From NCBI GenBank assembly GCA_003402315.1, contig QFXI01000009.1, positions 62,001-126,000 on the forward strand: 64,000 bases of DNA, read 5' to 3'. Within the stretch, counting starts at the first letter, position 1, and every line of letters starts with the position of its first letter. A program made the position numbers and the translations under genes. This DNA is from Candidatus Nitrotoga sp. LAW (GTDB lineage Bacteria > Pseudomonadota > Gammaproteobacteria > Burkholderiales > Gallionellaceae). Under the pieces are notes generated by a model. That model did not search any database, was not told the origin of the DNA, and saw only the letters and a program-made list of their open reading frames with translations. This document shows, piece by piece, positions 1-9,226 of this stretch.

Positions 1-44
1 ATCCTGAAACTCAAAAATTTTATTAATTAATGCAAGGAAAACAC

Positions 45-1049
45 ATGAGCAAGAACCTGGTGCAATTTATTATCGAAGAACAAAGGCAATTACCAAGTGC
101 AACCGGTGACTTCACTGGGTTGCTCAGCGACATCATTGTGGCCTGCAAACAAATTTCCCATAGTGTAAATAAAGGTGCATTGATCGGCGTACTTGGGAGT
201 GCAGGTAGCGAAAATATCCAAGGTGAAACGCAAAAAAAGCTAGATGTCATAACCAATGATATCTTTATTGAAGCAAACCAATGGGGCGGCCACCTTGCCG
301 CTATGGCATCTGAAGAAATGGATGACATCTACTCCATCCCTGCGCAATATCCAAAAGGTAAGTACTTGCTGACATTTGACCCGCTGGATGGTTCGTCCAA
401 CATTGACGTAAATATTTCCGTTGGCACTATTTTTTCGATTCTACGTTGCCCCGAAGGAGTGACAAACCCGACCGCGGAAGATTTTCTGCAACCGGGCACT
501 AAACAGGTCTGCGCCGGTTATGCACTATATGGCCCCTCCACAATGTTAGTGCTCACCACTGGCCATGGCGTAAATGGCTTCACGCTAAATAATGATATTG
601 GGGAATTCCTGCTAACTCATCCGAATATGACCATTCCGGCCGACACCCAGGAATTCGCCATTAACATGTCCAACCAGCGTTTCTGGGAAGCTCCGGTGCA
701 ACGTTATGTGGATGAATGCGTAAAGGGTAAAACTCCAGGAGGACGAGAAAAAAACTTCAACATGCGCTGGGTAGCTTCGATGGTTGCGGAAGTGCATCGC
801 ATCCTGATTCGTGGCGGCATCTTTATGTATCCATTCGACAACAAGGAAGTAGGCAAGGCAGGTAAATTGCGTTTACTCTATGAAGCTAACCCCATGTCTT
901 TCATCGTAGAGCAAGCAGGCGGGGTATGCTCCACGGGTCGCGGACGTATCATGGAACTCAAGCCAACGGGCTTGCACCAACGTGTACCGGTGATTCTTGG
1001 TTCGAAGAATGAAGTAGAGCGTGTGGTGGGTTATCACAAAGAAGCATGA
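45..1049 (+). CDS. fbp: Fructose-1,6-bisphosphatase class 1
   Basis: Hydrolyses fructose 1,6-bisphosphate to fructose 6-phosphate in gluconeogenesis and, in autotrophs, the Calvin cycle; cytoplasmic and Mg-dependent. The 334-residue product has the usual family length. The metal-binding motif DPLDGSSN lies at residues 112-119, with the acidic pair of ASEEMDD near residue 90, and [16 protein letters not shown] and GGIFMYP further on. An ATG also exists at position 30, but the ATG at 45 follows an AAGGA Shine-Dalgarno at 34-38 and gives the expected N-terminus MSKNL. Only 44 bases of upstream sequence are in the window, so the promoter cannot be judged. Identity is secure; the exact start is nearly so. 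Confidence 0.97.
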   Translation: MSKNLVQFIIEEQRQLPSATGDFTGLLSDIIVACKQISHSVNKGALIGVLGSAGSENIQGETQKKLDVITNDIFIEANQWGGHLAAMASEEMDDIYSIPAQYPKGKYLLTFDPLDGSSNIDVNISVGTIFSILRCPEGVTNPTAEDFLQPGTKQVCAGYALYGPSTMLVLTTGHGVNGFTLNNDIGEFLLTHPNMTIPADTQEFAINMSNQRFWEAPVQRYVDECVKGKTPGGREKNFNMRWVASMVAEVHRILIRGGIFMYPFDNKEVGKAGKLRLLYEANPMSFIVEQAGGVCSTGRGRIMELKPTGLHQRVPVILGSKNEVERVVGYHKEA

Positions 1050-1058
1050 CACAATTGA

Positions 1059-1181
1059 ATGAATGCCGCTGACCCGCCGATCAAAACTGCCCCGGCGGGC
1101 AGCCAGCTTTCTTTTGAAGAAGTTTTAAAAACTGGCAAAGCGATTCTGGATTTCAAAAGCACTACACTAAATCAATCTTGA
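1059..1181 (+). CDS. Possible 40-codon ORF downstream of fbp
   Basis: A short open frame begins ten bases after the fbp stop and encodes a 40-residue peptide starting MNAADPPIKT and ending LNQS. The composition (SFEEVLKTGKAILDFK) looks protein-like rather than random, but there is no clear ribosome binding site and I recognise no family. It could be a small co-transcribed gene or the remnant of a longer one. A weak hairpin (arms 1184-1194 and 1201-1211) follows and may end the fbp transcript, although it lacks a T tract. Confidence 0.25.
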   Translation: MNAADPPIKTAPAGSQLSFEEVLKTGKAILDFKSTTLNQS

Positions 1182-1253
1182 TCGTCTCTGAAAAACTCCA
1201 TTTTCAGACACACCTAAGCTTACATAAGAATTACTCAATCAAAAATATTCTGC

Positions 1254-2771
1254 TTAACCGCGTATAAAATATAAAACAATCAATCCAAATAAAATTAAAG
1301 CGACTAATGTAACCAGTTGGTTTATTTGCTTTTGTTGAGCCACTAATTCGCGTAATACGCTTGCAATTTGCAATCCGGGTTTTTCATTCAGGGTCTGGTG
1401 CAGCAGACGTGGTAGTTGCGGCAACAGAATGGCGAAGTGCGGCGCCTCTATTTTTAGCGCATTAAGAAAACCGCGCCAGCCGATTTGCTCGCTCATCCAA
1501 CGTTCCAGCCAGGGCTTGGCCGTCTTCCACAAGTCCAGCTCGGGATCGAGTTGCAGGCCCAGCCCCTCGATATTAAGCAAGGTTTTTTGCAGCAGCACGA
1601 GCTGTGGTTGGACTTCAATGCCGAATTGGCGCGAGGTCTGGAACAGGCGTAGCAAGACACGCCCGAAGGAAACTTCACGCAGGGGTCGGTCAAAGATTGG
1701 CTCGCACACAGCCCGAATCGCTGCCTCCAGCTCATCTACACGTGTATCCGCAGGTGCCCAGCCAGACTCTATGTGTACTTCCGCCACACGTTTATAGTCG
1801 CGCCGAAAGAAGGCAATAAAGTTCTGTGCAAGATAATGTTTGTCGGTATCGGTGAGGGTGCCCATGATGCCGAAATCCAGTGCAATGTAGCGGCCATCCG
1901 CTGCTACCTGCACATTACCGGGATGCATGTCAGCATGAAAAAAACCATCGCGAAAAACTTGGGTGTAGAAAATTTCCACGCCATTGGCTGCCAGCGTGGG
2001 GAGATCGATGCCAGCCGCCCGTAGCGCGTCCACGTGATTGACGGGAAGGCCATTCATACGTTCCATCACCATCACTGCATCCGTACACCAATCCCAATAA
2101 ATTTCCGGAACTAGCAACAATTTGGAATTAGCAAAGTTGCGTTTCAATTGGCTTGCGCTGGAGGCTTCACGCATCAGGTCAAGTTCGTTGTGCAGATGCT
2201 TCTCAAATTCCTCGACTACTTTGCGCGGTTTGAGCCGCCTGCCGTCTTCCCACCAGCGTTCAATTAAACTCGCGCAGATATCAAGCAGTGCGATGTCGTG
2301 CGTGATAATGCGTACGATGCCGGGGCGCAGGATTTTTATTGCGACTTCGCGTCCATTAGGCAGCACGGCAAAATGCACTTGAGCCACCGAGGCACTGGCA
2401 ACAGGGGTTTCCTCAAAACTGTAAAATACTTCATTGAGTTTTTTATTGTAGGCAGCCTCCAATAAAGCCACAGCTTGCGCAGAAGGAAAGGGCGGCACCT
2501 GATCTTGCAGTTTGGCAAGCTCATCAGCGATGTCGACAGGCATCAGGTCGCGGCGGGTAGAAAGCATTTGCCCGAACTTTACAAAGATTGGGCCCAAGCT
2601 TTCCAATGCATAGCGCAATCTCACTGCACGCGGTGCAGAGGTGTCGCGGAAGAATAGCAATAAGTTAATCGATATCCGCAACCAGCGCGTACGTGAATGT
2701 GCCAACAAAAACTCATCCAAGCCGAAGCGCAATACGACAAAAATTATTTTTAGCAGGCGTAACAGGCGCAT
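1254..2771 (-). CDS. ubiB: UbiB-family ubiquinone biosynthesis kinase-like protein
   Basis: Atypical ABC1/ADCK/UbiB protein-kinase-like ATPase needed for ubiquinone biosynthesis, acting at the inner membrane. The signature KFGQ sits at residues 65-68, followed by STRRDLMP, the A-rich loop region (ASASVAQVH), the catalytic FHADMHPGN and the metal-binding LDFGIMG. The C-terminus ends in a hydrophobic segment ([17 protein letters not shown]) that would anchor it. The frame stays open to 2879, but the family-typical N-terminus [13 protein letters not shown] starts at 2771, giving 505 aa, the usual length. No good Shine-Dalgarno precedes either start. The gene stands alone, convergent with fbp, rather than in a ubiE-ubiJ-ubiB operon. 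Confidence 0.93.
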   Translation of the reverse strand: MRLLRLLKIIFVVLRFGLDEFLLAHSRTRWLRISINLLLFFRDTSAPRAVRLRYALESLGPIFVKFGQMLSTRRDLMPVDIADELAKLQDQVPPFPSAQAVALLEAAYNKKLNEVFYSFEETPVASASVAQVHFAVLPNGREVAIKILRPGIVRIITHDIALLDICASLIERWWEDGRRLKPRKVVEEFEKHLHNELDLMREASSASQLKRNFANSKLLLVPEIYWDWCTDAVMVMERMNGLPVNHVDALRAAGIDLPTLAANGVEIFYTQVFRDGFFHADMHPGNVQVAADGRYIALDFGIMGTLTDTDKHYLAQNFIAFFRRDYKRVAEVHIESGWAPADTRVDELEAAIRAVCEPIFDRPLREVSFGRVLLRLFQTSRQFGIEVQPQLVLLQKTLLNIEGLGLQLDPELDLWKTAKPWLERWMSEQIGWRGFLNALKIEAPHFAILLPQLPRLLHQTLNEKPGLQIASVLRELVAQQKQINQLVTLVALILFGLIVLYFIRG

Positions 2772-2893
2772 GAAAATTTTACGGATAACGGTGAGCTGCG
2801 CTAAGCACTCCGCCATTATTATGAACGGCGGTATGGGTCGGGAAGCGGCGCAACACCCAACATTCCGCGTGCTGGGCAATCTGAAAAAAGTTA

Positions 2894-3022
2894 TCAGTGA
2901 AACCTACCATACCTTTGACTCCCGTAAGTAAATACGCAGACCGTTACTTGGCCGAAGTTCAGTGCCGCTTTAACCGCCGCTTCAATCTTGGCATCATCCC
3001 AAGCGCCTCGTTTCAAGTTCAA
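2894..3022 (-). other. Short coding-like frame after dnaB
   Basis: Overlapping the end of dnaB on the same strand is a frame of about 42 codons with possible TTG starts at 3022 or 3016. It reads AWDDAKIEAAVKAALNFGQV and then VTVCVFTYGSQ before its stop at 2894. The amino acid pattern resembles real coding sequence, but I know no matching family. It may be a translationally coupled small ORF or the truncated end of a lost gene; alr often follows dnaB in related genomes, and I see no alr motif here. Confidence 0.2.
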
Positions 3023-4407
3023 TATTGAGCGTGAGCGAAGTTATCAAAACGCGTAAATTCACCTCGGAAAGTCAACTCAACCTTGCCTATCGGGCCATTA
3101 CGCTGCTTACCGACGATAATTTCCGCCTTACCTTTATCAGGTGAATCGGGGTTGTATACTTCGTCACGATAGATAAACAGGATCAAATCAGCATCCTGTT
3201 CAATAGCACCAGATTCGCGCAAATCGGACATCATCGGCCGCTTGTTTGGGCGTTGCTCCAAGCTACGGTTAAGCTGCGACAGCGCCATAACAGGTACGTG
3301 TAATTCTTTGGCTAGCCCTTTTAGGGAACGTGAAATTTCCGAAATCTCAGTAGCCCGATTCTCACTTGCCTTACTTGAAGGAGAGGACATCAACTGCAAG
3401 TAATCGATGATAATCAATCCTAAGCCATTATTTTGGCGGTGTAGCCTGCGTGCACGCGAACGTAATTCAAGTGAATTTAACGCAGCGGTTTCATCAATGA
3501 AAATGGCTGCATCATTCAACCGTCCCAGCGCATGGGTCAAGCGCGGCCAATCATCTTCCTGCAAACGCCCAGTACGCAAATCATGCTGGTTGAGTTTGCC
3601 TACTGAACCTATCATACGCATGGCCAATTGGATACCACCCATTTCCATGCTAAAAATTGCCACTGGCTTACAGCCTTCCAGCGCTACATGCTCGGCAATA
3701 TTGATAGCAAAAGCAGTCTTACCCATACTCGGACGCCCGGCAACAATGATCAGTTCGCCTGGCTGCAAGCCAGAAGTCATACTATCCAAGTCGGTAAACC
3801 CGCTCGCCACACCGGTTACATCGCTAGAATTATCGCGGCCATAAAGTGTCTCAATCCGCTCCACCACCTTCGTAAGTAGTGGGGGAAGAGGACTGAAACC
3901 CTGGCGGCCGCGCTCACCCGCCTCAGCGATCTCAAACACACGGCTTTCAGCTTCATCCAGCAACTGATTTGCGTCACGTCCGGCCGGGTTATAAGCGCTG
4001 GTAGAAATTTCGCTGCCAACCTCGGCCAACTTCCGCATGACAGCACGCTCGCGCACGATTTCAGCATAACGCCGAATATTGGCTGCGGACGGCACGTTTT
4101 GCGCCAAAGAGCCGAGATAAGCCAATCCACCGGCTTTATCAAGCTCAGCATTCCCTTCCAGCGATTCCGCCACGGTAATAACATCCACCGGTTTGGCATG
4201 CTCGATTAAGCGCGCGATATGCCGATAAATTAGGCGGTGCTCAAAACGGTAAAAATCTTGTTCACTTATAAGATCGGCAATTTTGTCCCACGCGGTGGAG
4301 TCCAAAAAAATACCGCCTAATACCGACTGCTCGGCTTCCACCGAATGAGGCGGAAGTTTTAGCGCCTCAAGCTGAGAATCTGTGGGAGTAATATGATGAT
4401 TATGCAT
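3019..4407 (-). CDS. dnaB: Replicative DNA helicase DnaB
   Basis: Hexameric ATP-driven 5'-3' helicase that unwinds DNA at the replication fork. The N-terminal DnaB domain starts at PPHSVEAEQSVLGG (residues 19-32) and is joined by a linker to the RecA-like ATPase domain. Walker A GRPSMGKT is at residues 224-231, Walker B is LGLIIIDYLQLM, and the DnaB-specific ALSQLNRSLEQRP and SDLRESGAIEQDAD motifs follow. The frame is open to 4443; the ATG at 4407 (MHNHH) gives 462 aa and a normal N-terminus. It lies downstream of the rpsF-priB-rpsR-rplI block, a common arrangement in this phylum, separated from rplI by 119 bases. Confidence 0.97.
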   Translation of the reverse strand: MHNHHITPTDSQLEALKLPPHSVEAEQSVLGGIFLDSTAWDKIADLISEQDFYRFEHRLIYRHIARLIEHAKPVDVITVAESLEGNAELDKAGGLAYLGSLAQNVPSAANIRRYAEIVRERAVMRKLAEVGSEISTSAYNPAGRDANQLLDEAESRVFEIAEAGERGRQGFSPLPPLLTKVVERIETLYGRDNSSDVTGVASGFTDLDSMTSGLQPGELIIVAGRPSMGKTAFAINIAEHVALEGCKPVAIFSMEMGGIQLAMRMIGSVGKLNQHDLRTGRLQEDDWPRLTHALGRLNDAAIFIDETAALNSLELRSRARRLHRQNNGLGLIIIDYLQLMSSPSSKASENRATEISEISRSLKGLAKELHVPVMALSQLNRSLEQRPNKRPMMSDLRESGAIEQDADLILFIYRDEVYNPDSPDKGKAEIIVGKQRNGPIGKVELTFRGEFTRFDNFAHAQY

Positions 4408-4526
4408 AGTGCTAAGTTTTTGCCCCAAAGCTGGCTGTAGCATTCTATCACTGAGAAAATTATTGCCAGCAGAAATAAAATAGAGCTGTTACCAGCTCTA
4501 TTTTATTTACAATAATGCGTAGAAAA

Positions 4527-4982
4527 CTACGGCTTATGTTCGCCCAGCACTGAGATTGTGATATTAGCTGTCACATCGGTGTGCAACACAATGCTCACTG
4601 GATAATCACCAATTTGCTTTATATGCCCCGCCGACATGCGCACTTGAGTTTTTTCCGCAGTAAAACCTTGCAGTGCCAGTGCCGCAACGATATCGGCATT
4701 AGTCACGGAACCAAACAACTTGCCATCAACACCAGCCTTTTGTACGATTTGCACAGTCAATCCATTGTATTTCTCAGCGCGTGCCTGAGCTTCCGCCACC
4801 TTAGCTTGCTCTGCGGCTTCCAATTCAAGACGACGAACTGCAAATTCCGCCTTATTACCTTCAGTCGCGCGCTTAGCCTTGCCTTGCGGAATCAAAAAAT
4901 TACGCGCATAGCCATTTTTGACATTGACTACGTCTCCCAATTGGCCAAGGTTTACCATTTTTTCCATAAGTATCACTTGCAT
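4527..4982 (-). CDS. rplI: 50S ribosomal protein bL9
   Basis: Ribosomal protein that binds 23S rRNA at the base of the L1 stalk. The 151-residue product has the standard bL9 layout: N-domain [19 protein letters not shown] with the family signature [21 protein letters not shown], a long charged connecting helix, and a C-domain beginning around [13 protein letters not shown]. The start ATG has a GGAG ribosome site in the 10-base gap after rpsR. It is the last gene of the rpsF-priB-rpsR-rplI operon. Confidence 0.98.
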   Translation of the reverse strand: MQVILMEKMVNLGQLGDVVNVKNGYARNFLIPQGKAKRATEGNKAEFAVRRLELEAAEQAKVAEAQARAEKYNGLTVQIVQKAGVDGKLFGSVTNADIVAALALQGFTAEKTQVRMSAGHIKQIGDYPVSIVLHTDVTANITISVLGEHKP

Positions 4983-4992
4983 GTTCTACTCC

Positions 4993-5262
4993 TTAATGCA
5001 AATCTGTGTAAGGCAGCAACGCCAAAAATCTTGCACGCTTGATTGCTATGCCCAATTGGCGCTGGAAGCGCGATTTGGTGCCCGTAATACGTGCCGGGAT
5101 AACCTTGCCATTCTCGGCAATAAATTCCTTGAGAATGTTCAAATCCTTGTAATCCACCTCTGCGATCTTATCTGCGGTGAAGCGGCAAAATTTGCGGCGT
5201 TTAAACAGTTGACGCGAAGTGTTAGTCTTCTTGTCATCTTTTTTCTTAAAAACACGAGCCAT
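4993..5262 (-). CDS. rpsR: 30S ribosomal protein bS18
   Basis: Small-subunit protein that pairs with bS6 on the platform of the 30S subunit. It is 89 residues long and carries the family core [20 protein letters not shown] and the C-terminal [20 protein letters not shown]. It lies between priB and rplI with a 10-base gap on both sides, so the four genes are almost certainly one transcript. Nothing is unusual about it. Confidence 0.98.
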   Translation of the reverse strand: MARVFKKKDDKKTNTSRQLFKRRKFCRFTADKIAEVDYKDLNILKEFIAENGKVIPARITGTKSRFQRQLGIAIKRARFLALLPYTDLH

Positions 5263-5272
5263 GCTGTGCCCC

Positions 5273-5575
5273 TTATACTAATATAATGTTATCAATGTGC
5301 AGCACAAGTTGTGTGATACGTAAACTGCGCTGAGCCAAAAATCCTTCTGCCTTTACCCGCTGTCCAAGTTGCAAACTATTCGCCTGCTGGGCAGCTGCAC
5401 CAAGAGCCAAAGCTGGAATATCGCACTGTACTTGACGCGCAGTGCCGGCCTCCAATTGCGTTGAAGCATGACGAATTTTTAATGCGATTCGCGCTATCCC
5501 CGCCGGGGTGTATCGCAAACCATCTAATTCGACAAGTTCTCCGTCAATAGAGAGCCAATTGCAAGCTACATTCAA
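5273..5575 (-). CDS. priB: Primosomal replication protein N (PriB)
   Basis: OB-fold single-strand DNA binding protein of the replication-restart primosome, working with PriA. The 100-residue sequence contains the family motif [17 protein letters not shown] and ends [10 protein letters not shown]. The start codon is TTG, directly adjacent to the rpsF stop (TGA then TTG), which implies translational coupling to rpsF. Position between rpsF and rpsR is the classic location of priB in beta- and gammaproteobacteria and supports the call despite the short, divergent sequence. Confidence 0.93.
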   Translation of the reverse strand: MNVACNWLSIDGELVELDGLRYTPAGIARIALKIRHASTQLEAGTARQVQCDIPALALGAAAQQANSLQLGQRVKAEGFLAQRSLRITQLVLHIDNIILV

Positions 5576-5980
5576 TCAAGCCGCAACTTCAGCTGGCGCA
5601 ACGGACTCAGTCTGGGGAGTCTGTCCTTGGCCTGCCGCAGGGGCAGTCAACGAGCGCGATTTTTCCTCCCTCATCATTGCCGAAGGGATTGTGACCGCAG
5701 ATTTGGTTTTAATAGTCAAATGGCGCAGCACAGCATCGTTAAATTTGAATGCATGTTCCATTTCATCCAAAACTTCCTGGCTGCACTCAATATTCATCAA
5801 CACATAATGCGCTTTGTGAATTTTTTGGATCGGATAAGCCAATTGACGGCGACCCCAATCTTCCAAGCGATGGATCAAGCCATTCTTAGCCGTCACCAGA
5901 GTCCGGTAACGCTCAATCATAGCGGGCACCTGCTCGCTCTGGTCGGGATGCACGATAAATATAATTTCGTAATGTCGCAT
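5576..5980 (-). CDS. rpsF: 30S ribosomal protein bS6
   Basis: bS6 of the 30S platform, partner of bS18. The product (134 aa) starts [19 protein letters not shown] and holds the core [28 protein letters not shown]. The tail is an Ala/Pro/Gln-rich extension ([22 protein letters not shown]) typical of bS6 from this class. The frame is open upstream to 6031, but the ATG at 5980 has an AAGGAG ribosome site and the correct N-terminus. A strong sigma-70 promoter lies about 70 bases upstream. Confidence 0.97.
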   Translation of the reverse strand: MRHYEIIFIVHPDQSEQVPAMIERYRTLVTAKNGLIHRLEDWGRRQLAYPIQKIHKAHYVLMNIECSQEVLDEMEHAFKFNDAVLRHLTIKTKSAVTIPSAMMREEKSRSLTAPAAGQGQTPQTESVAPAEVAA

Positions 5981-6048
5981 TAATACTCCTTTTGGATATA
6001 AAGCCCCCCGCCATGCGTAACGGTGGAGCAAGGGTTTGAGGGAACGCG

Positions 6049-6076
6049 ATTATAACGAAAAATCCAGTCAGGTCAA
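6049..6076 (-). promoter_or_regulatory. Sigma-70 promoter of the rpsF operon
   Basis: On the minus strand a TTGACC -35 box (6071-6076) and a perfect TATAAT -10 box (6049-6054) are separated by 16 bases. The transcript would start near 6042, leaving a leader of about 60 nt that includes a G-rich run before the AAGGAG site of rpsF. In many bacteria this leader binds the S6:S18 complex; I cannot confirm that fold here. Confidence 0.7.
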
Positions 6077-6212
6077 GCAAACGCTTGGCCCACAGCCTTA
6101 CTGCATCTATCCCAAATCCTTTAGAAAACCACATTACTACCCCATTTAAGATGGTAGAAATGTATCTATTAAACTGGGTAAATCACCGCGCAAGGTTGAC
6201 ACCTATATAAAA

Positions 6213-7034
6213 CTACATCCGCGTAAAAAAACGGCCACTCATTTCTTCCAGCCCCAAAGTTTGCAGTATTTCCCCCAACCTTTCAGCCGCGCGATTACAT
6301 GGCAAATTTTTAAAATTTGCGATGATAAGTTCATTTTTCATCGAATGTTCCCAACCCACTAGCTCGGTCACTGTAACCTGGTAACCATGGGCTTCTAATT
6401 GCAAACAGCGCAACACATTGGTAACGTGACTGCCAAATTCACGGGTATGGATGGGGTGACGCCATAATTCAGTCAAAACATTTTTAGCCAAATTTTTACC
6501 TTTATTTTTTCTTAGAACCGCCGCTACTTCGGCTTGGCAACAAGGTACCAAGACAACAAATTGGGCATTTTTTTTCAACGCAAAACGTATGGCATCGTCA
6601 GTAGCGGTATTACAAGCATGAAGCGCTGTGACCATATTGACTTTAGCAGGCAAAATCTCCGACTCAATAGACTGCCCTACCGACAGATTGAGGAATGACA
6701 TGCCTGAAAAATTAAGCCGTGTCGCCAGCTCCTGCGAATGCTTTACCAAATCATCACGGGTTTCAATACCGTAAATATGCGACGTATCGTTTAACGTCTT
6801 GAAAAACAGATCATAAAGTATAAAACCCAGATACGACTTGCCTGCCCCATGGTCTACCAATTGAATGCTGTGGTGGTCTTGCTTAATTTCTTGCAGCAGT
6901 GGCTCGATAAATTGATAGAGATGATAGACTTGCTTGAGCTTGCGTCGGGAATCTTGATTCATCTTCCCATCCCGCGTAAGAATATGTAACTCTTTAAGTA
7001 AATCAATTGACTGGCCTGGCTTTATTTCATTCAT
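6213..7034 (-). CDS. Class I SAM-dependent methyltransferase-like protein
   Basis: A 273-residue protein of the Methyltransf_32-like group. The SAM-binding motif I is seen as LVDHGAGKSYLGFILYDLF, followed by an acidic strand end (YGIETRDDLV) and LHACNTATDDAIRFAL with VLVPCCQAEVAA, a Cys-containing segment characteristic of this group. Substrate unknown. The frame extends to 7295, but that extension overlaps the next gene; the ATG at 7034 (MNEIKPGQS) is the likely start. It lies 53 bases downstream of the membrane methyltransferase-like gene on the same strand and may be co-transcribed with it. Confidence 0.75.
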   Translation of the reverse strand: MNEIKPGQSIDLLKELHILTRDGKMNQDSRRKLKQVYHLYQFIEPLLQEIKQDHHSIQLVDHGAGKSYLGFILYDLFFKTLNDTSHIYGIETRDDLVKHSQELATRLNFSGMSFLNLSVGQSIESEILPAKVNMVTALHACNTATDDAIRFALKKNAQFVVLVPCCQAEVAAVLRKNKGKNLAKNVLTELWRHPIHTREFGSHVTNVLRCLQLEAHGYQVTVTELVGWEHSMKNELIIANFKNLPCNRAAERLGEILQTLGLEEMSGRFFTRM

Positions 7035-7087
7035 ACCACTCTCAATAAACCCCGCCGAAATAAATTTCGGCTTAAATATTAACCGTA

Positions 7088-8200
7088 TTAAACAACGCCA
7101 GGAATAAAGCGATATTTTACTTTCTGACAGTATTGGTCGTAGGTATCGTCCACGCTGCGCAGGTGATCTTCTTCGGTCAACGCACGCATATAGTAAATGA
7201 CCGACCAGCCAAACATGGAACCAACCGTCATCAAAATAGCCGTTAATGAAGTCTGTATGGCCAAGATTAACGCCGGTCCCAAACCAATCCACCAAGCCAG
7301 ATTTTTACAAACATACGCCGGATGGCGGATAAAGCGATACGGTCCGTGCGCAATAATACCGCGATGGGTGAGGTTACTGGCTTTGAAATTGAGTGCAACG
7401 GATGCCGATGTATAGATTGCCATTAGCGCCAATAACAATACATTGGCAACCACATGGAAAACTGGGTGATCGAAATGCGGAAAGTCAGCGGAATACCCGC
7501 CGCCAAATATTTTGCTGGTCAGGTCATTGAAGGGAGGATAGCAAGCCAGTGCGACAGTCCAGCCCAACAGGGTAGGATCAACCGAGCGAATTTCGTTGTT
7601 CAGCGCCGGTAGTTCAATCAGATAGCCAATGGTAAAGAAAACCACATCCAAAAACAGAATCAGTTTGAATAGAAACCAAAACCCATGATCGTTGAACAAC
7701 GACAGCCAATCCGTCTCTGGTTTCCCCCAGGCTGCCAGTAACTCACTCCCGTTGCTCAACATGAGGGCCGTGTGGTCAAACAGCCAGACCACCATCAGTG
7801 GAGCAAAAAAAGCTTTCAGTAAGACACTGAGCAACCCCAGCCGTTCGTCCGCAGGCAAGCCCGCCCGCCAAGTAAGCTGCGGCGAAGAGACCAACCGCTT
7901 CAGCGCGCGCAGACAGAGAATGGACTTAGAAATACCGGGGGTCTTTTCGCTTAGGTAAAACACCATTAACAAGAACACATAACCCAAGGTAACTGTCAGT
8001 AGCACTTGCCACCGAGTGAAATCTTCAGCAAAGAAGTGTGTGTGAACAGAAAAATAGCGCTGAAAGTATGGAATGGCGGCATAAAAAACACCAACGACCA
8101 CGATCAGCAGCAATGAAACGGACAGATTTCTCAGCCGTTGGAGAAATATGGGAGTATTGAGAATAGTCATGCTGGAATGGTCAAATTTAAGGCAGACCAT
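7088..8200 (-). CDS. Integral membrane methyltransferase-like protein (ICMT/PEMT type)
   Basis: A polytopic membrane protein of 370 residues with seven or more hydrophobic segments. The C-terminal part has the signature shared by isoprenylcysteine carboxyl methyltransferases and phospholipid methyltransferases: HGPYRFIRHPAYVCKNLAWW, then a membrane helix and YYMRALTEEDHLRSVD with YDQYCQKVKYRFIPGVV at the end. This motif binds SAM at the membrane face. The actual substrate cannot be read from sequence. ATG 8200 has a weak AGGTAG just upstream; ATG 8170 (MTILNTP) is an alternative start. Confidence 0.7.
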   Translation of the reverse strand: MVCLKFDHSSMTILNTPIFLQRLRNLSVSLLLIVVVGVFYAAIPYFQRYFSVHTHFFAEDFTRWQVLLTVTLGYVFLLMVFYLSEKTPGISKSILCLRALKRLVSSPQLTWRAGLPADERLGLLSVLLKAFFAPLMVVWLFDHTALMLSNGSELLAAWGKPETDWLSLFNDHGFWFLFKLILFLDVVFFTIGYLIELPALNNEIRSVDPTLLGWTVALACYPPFNDLTSKIFGGGYSADFPHFDHPVFHVVANVLLLALMAIYTSASVALNFKASNLTHRGIIAHGPYRFIRHPAYVCKNLAWWIGLGPALILAIQTSLTAILMTVGSMFGWSVIYYMRALTEEDHLRSVDDTYDQYCQKVKYRFIPGVV

Positions 8201-8217
8201 GCTACCTGACCAGCCAT

Positions 8218-8246
8218 AAAAAAGCGCGCTGTCGCGCGCCTTTTTA
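8218..8246. terminator. Rho-independent terminator, possibly bidirectional
   Basis: A GCGCGC/GCGCGC stem (8224-8229 and 8234-8239) with a four-base loop is flanked by an A run on the left and a T run on the right. On the minus strand it ends the PEP-CTERM gene with a T tract, and in mirror image it could also work on the plus strand. Confidence 0.8.
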
Positions 8247-8258
8247 TATTATATAACT

Positions 8259-8975
8259 TTATTTCTGGCGACGGCGACGCTGACGTATTAGCAGCGCTTG
8301 GCCCAGCAATCCAGCACTCAATAGCGCCAGCATTCCCGGCTCCGGAATAGTGTTTCCGCTGCTGCTCTGGCCACTTGTGCCGCTAGAACTACTGGTGCTT
8401 GTCACAATTTTCAGGCTGCCCTCACCGTTAGCACCGGTGCGCTGCATCCGAAGAATCGAGTCACTGTCAATACTTGCGAGTGACCATGGATTGGGATCGG
8501 TAACCGTGAGAATCAGCGTCGCGATATCGGGTACCACATTGGTAAAATCCGTAGCCACACCTGAATTGTAGATTCCGCCATTAATGCCATTGTCAGCTGT
8601 GAACGCAATCTCAAATATAGTATTACCTGGCGTAATATTGTTATCTACGTTAAGACCCACCGTCCAACCTGTAATAGCAGTGTTGTTTCCATCCTTAAAA
8701 CTTAATACAGAAGCTGCCGCGATATTAGTAGTAACATTAAAAACAATCCCTGTAATCGCGCCATTCCAACTGCTCGAGGTATTGTTGAACGTAAGCCTTA
8801 GTTGATTCGATCCTAAATCATCGTCATATGTAACGATGCCGCCCTCCACTCCACTGACGAAGGTTTGGGAAATGAGGGTTGCGTTGGCAACGCCGGAGCC
8901 AGCCAATGCCAAGGTGGCCGCCACGAGGGAAAGACGCAGGGCTTTTCCGCAAACCATTTTTATTTTTGTCTTCAT
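8259..8975 (-). CDS. PEP-CTERM sorting domain protein
   Basis: Secreted or surface protein of 238 residues. The signal peptide spans about residues 1-33 (LSLVAATLALAGSGVANA). The middle is a Ser/Thr/Asn-rich beta-type domain with no family I recognise, and a Ser-rich linker (STSSSSGTSGQSSSGN) precedes the PEP-CTERM tail: IPEPGMLALLSAGLLGQALL followed by IRQRRRRQK. Such tails are processed by exosortase (EpsH/XrtA) and go with exopolysaccharide production; no exosortase lies in the window. An AGGAGA site sits eight bases before the ATG. Confidence 0.85.
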   Translation of the reverse strand: MKTKIKMVCGKALRLSLVAATLALAGSGVANATLISQTFVSGVEGGIVTYDDDLGSNQLRLTFNNTSSSWNGAITGIVFNVTTNIAAASVLSFKDGNNTAITGWTVGLNVDNNITPGNTIFEIAFTADNGINGGIYNSGVATDFTNVVPDIATLILTVTDPNPWSLASIDSDSILRMQRTGANGEGSLKIVTSTSSSSGTSGQSSSGNTIPEPGMLALLSAGLLGQALLIRQRRRRQK

Positions 8976-9226
8976 ATTTATCTCCTAGAGGGTTGTATGG
9001 AGTTTATTTTTGTACTTACCACCAACCATAAAGCAAACTTCATGCCAAAAATTGAAAATCACATAAAATAAAGTTTAACTACATGAAAATATTTAGCAAT
9101 TAATTAATCAAAAAATAATTTGTATAGCACTCAAAAACAAGACTGTAAACAATCCCGACAATAAAATCTCCCTGAAGGGTACTTGAAATCTGCAAAGGCT
9201 TGCCGCAAGATTAATCTTATAAACTC

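Noticed and set aside
1184-1211. Hairpin after fbp as a rho-independent terminator
   Set aside because: The stem is AT-rich with mismatches and no T tract follows; kept only as a remark.
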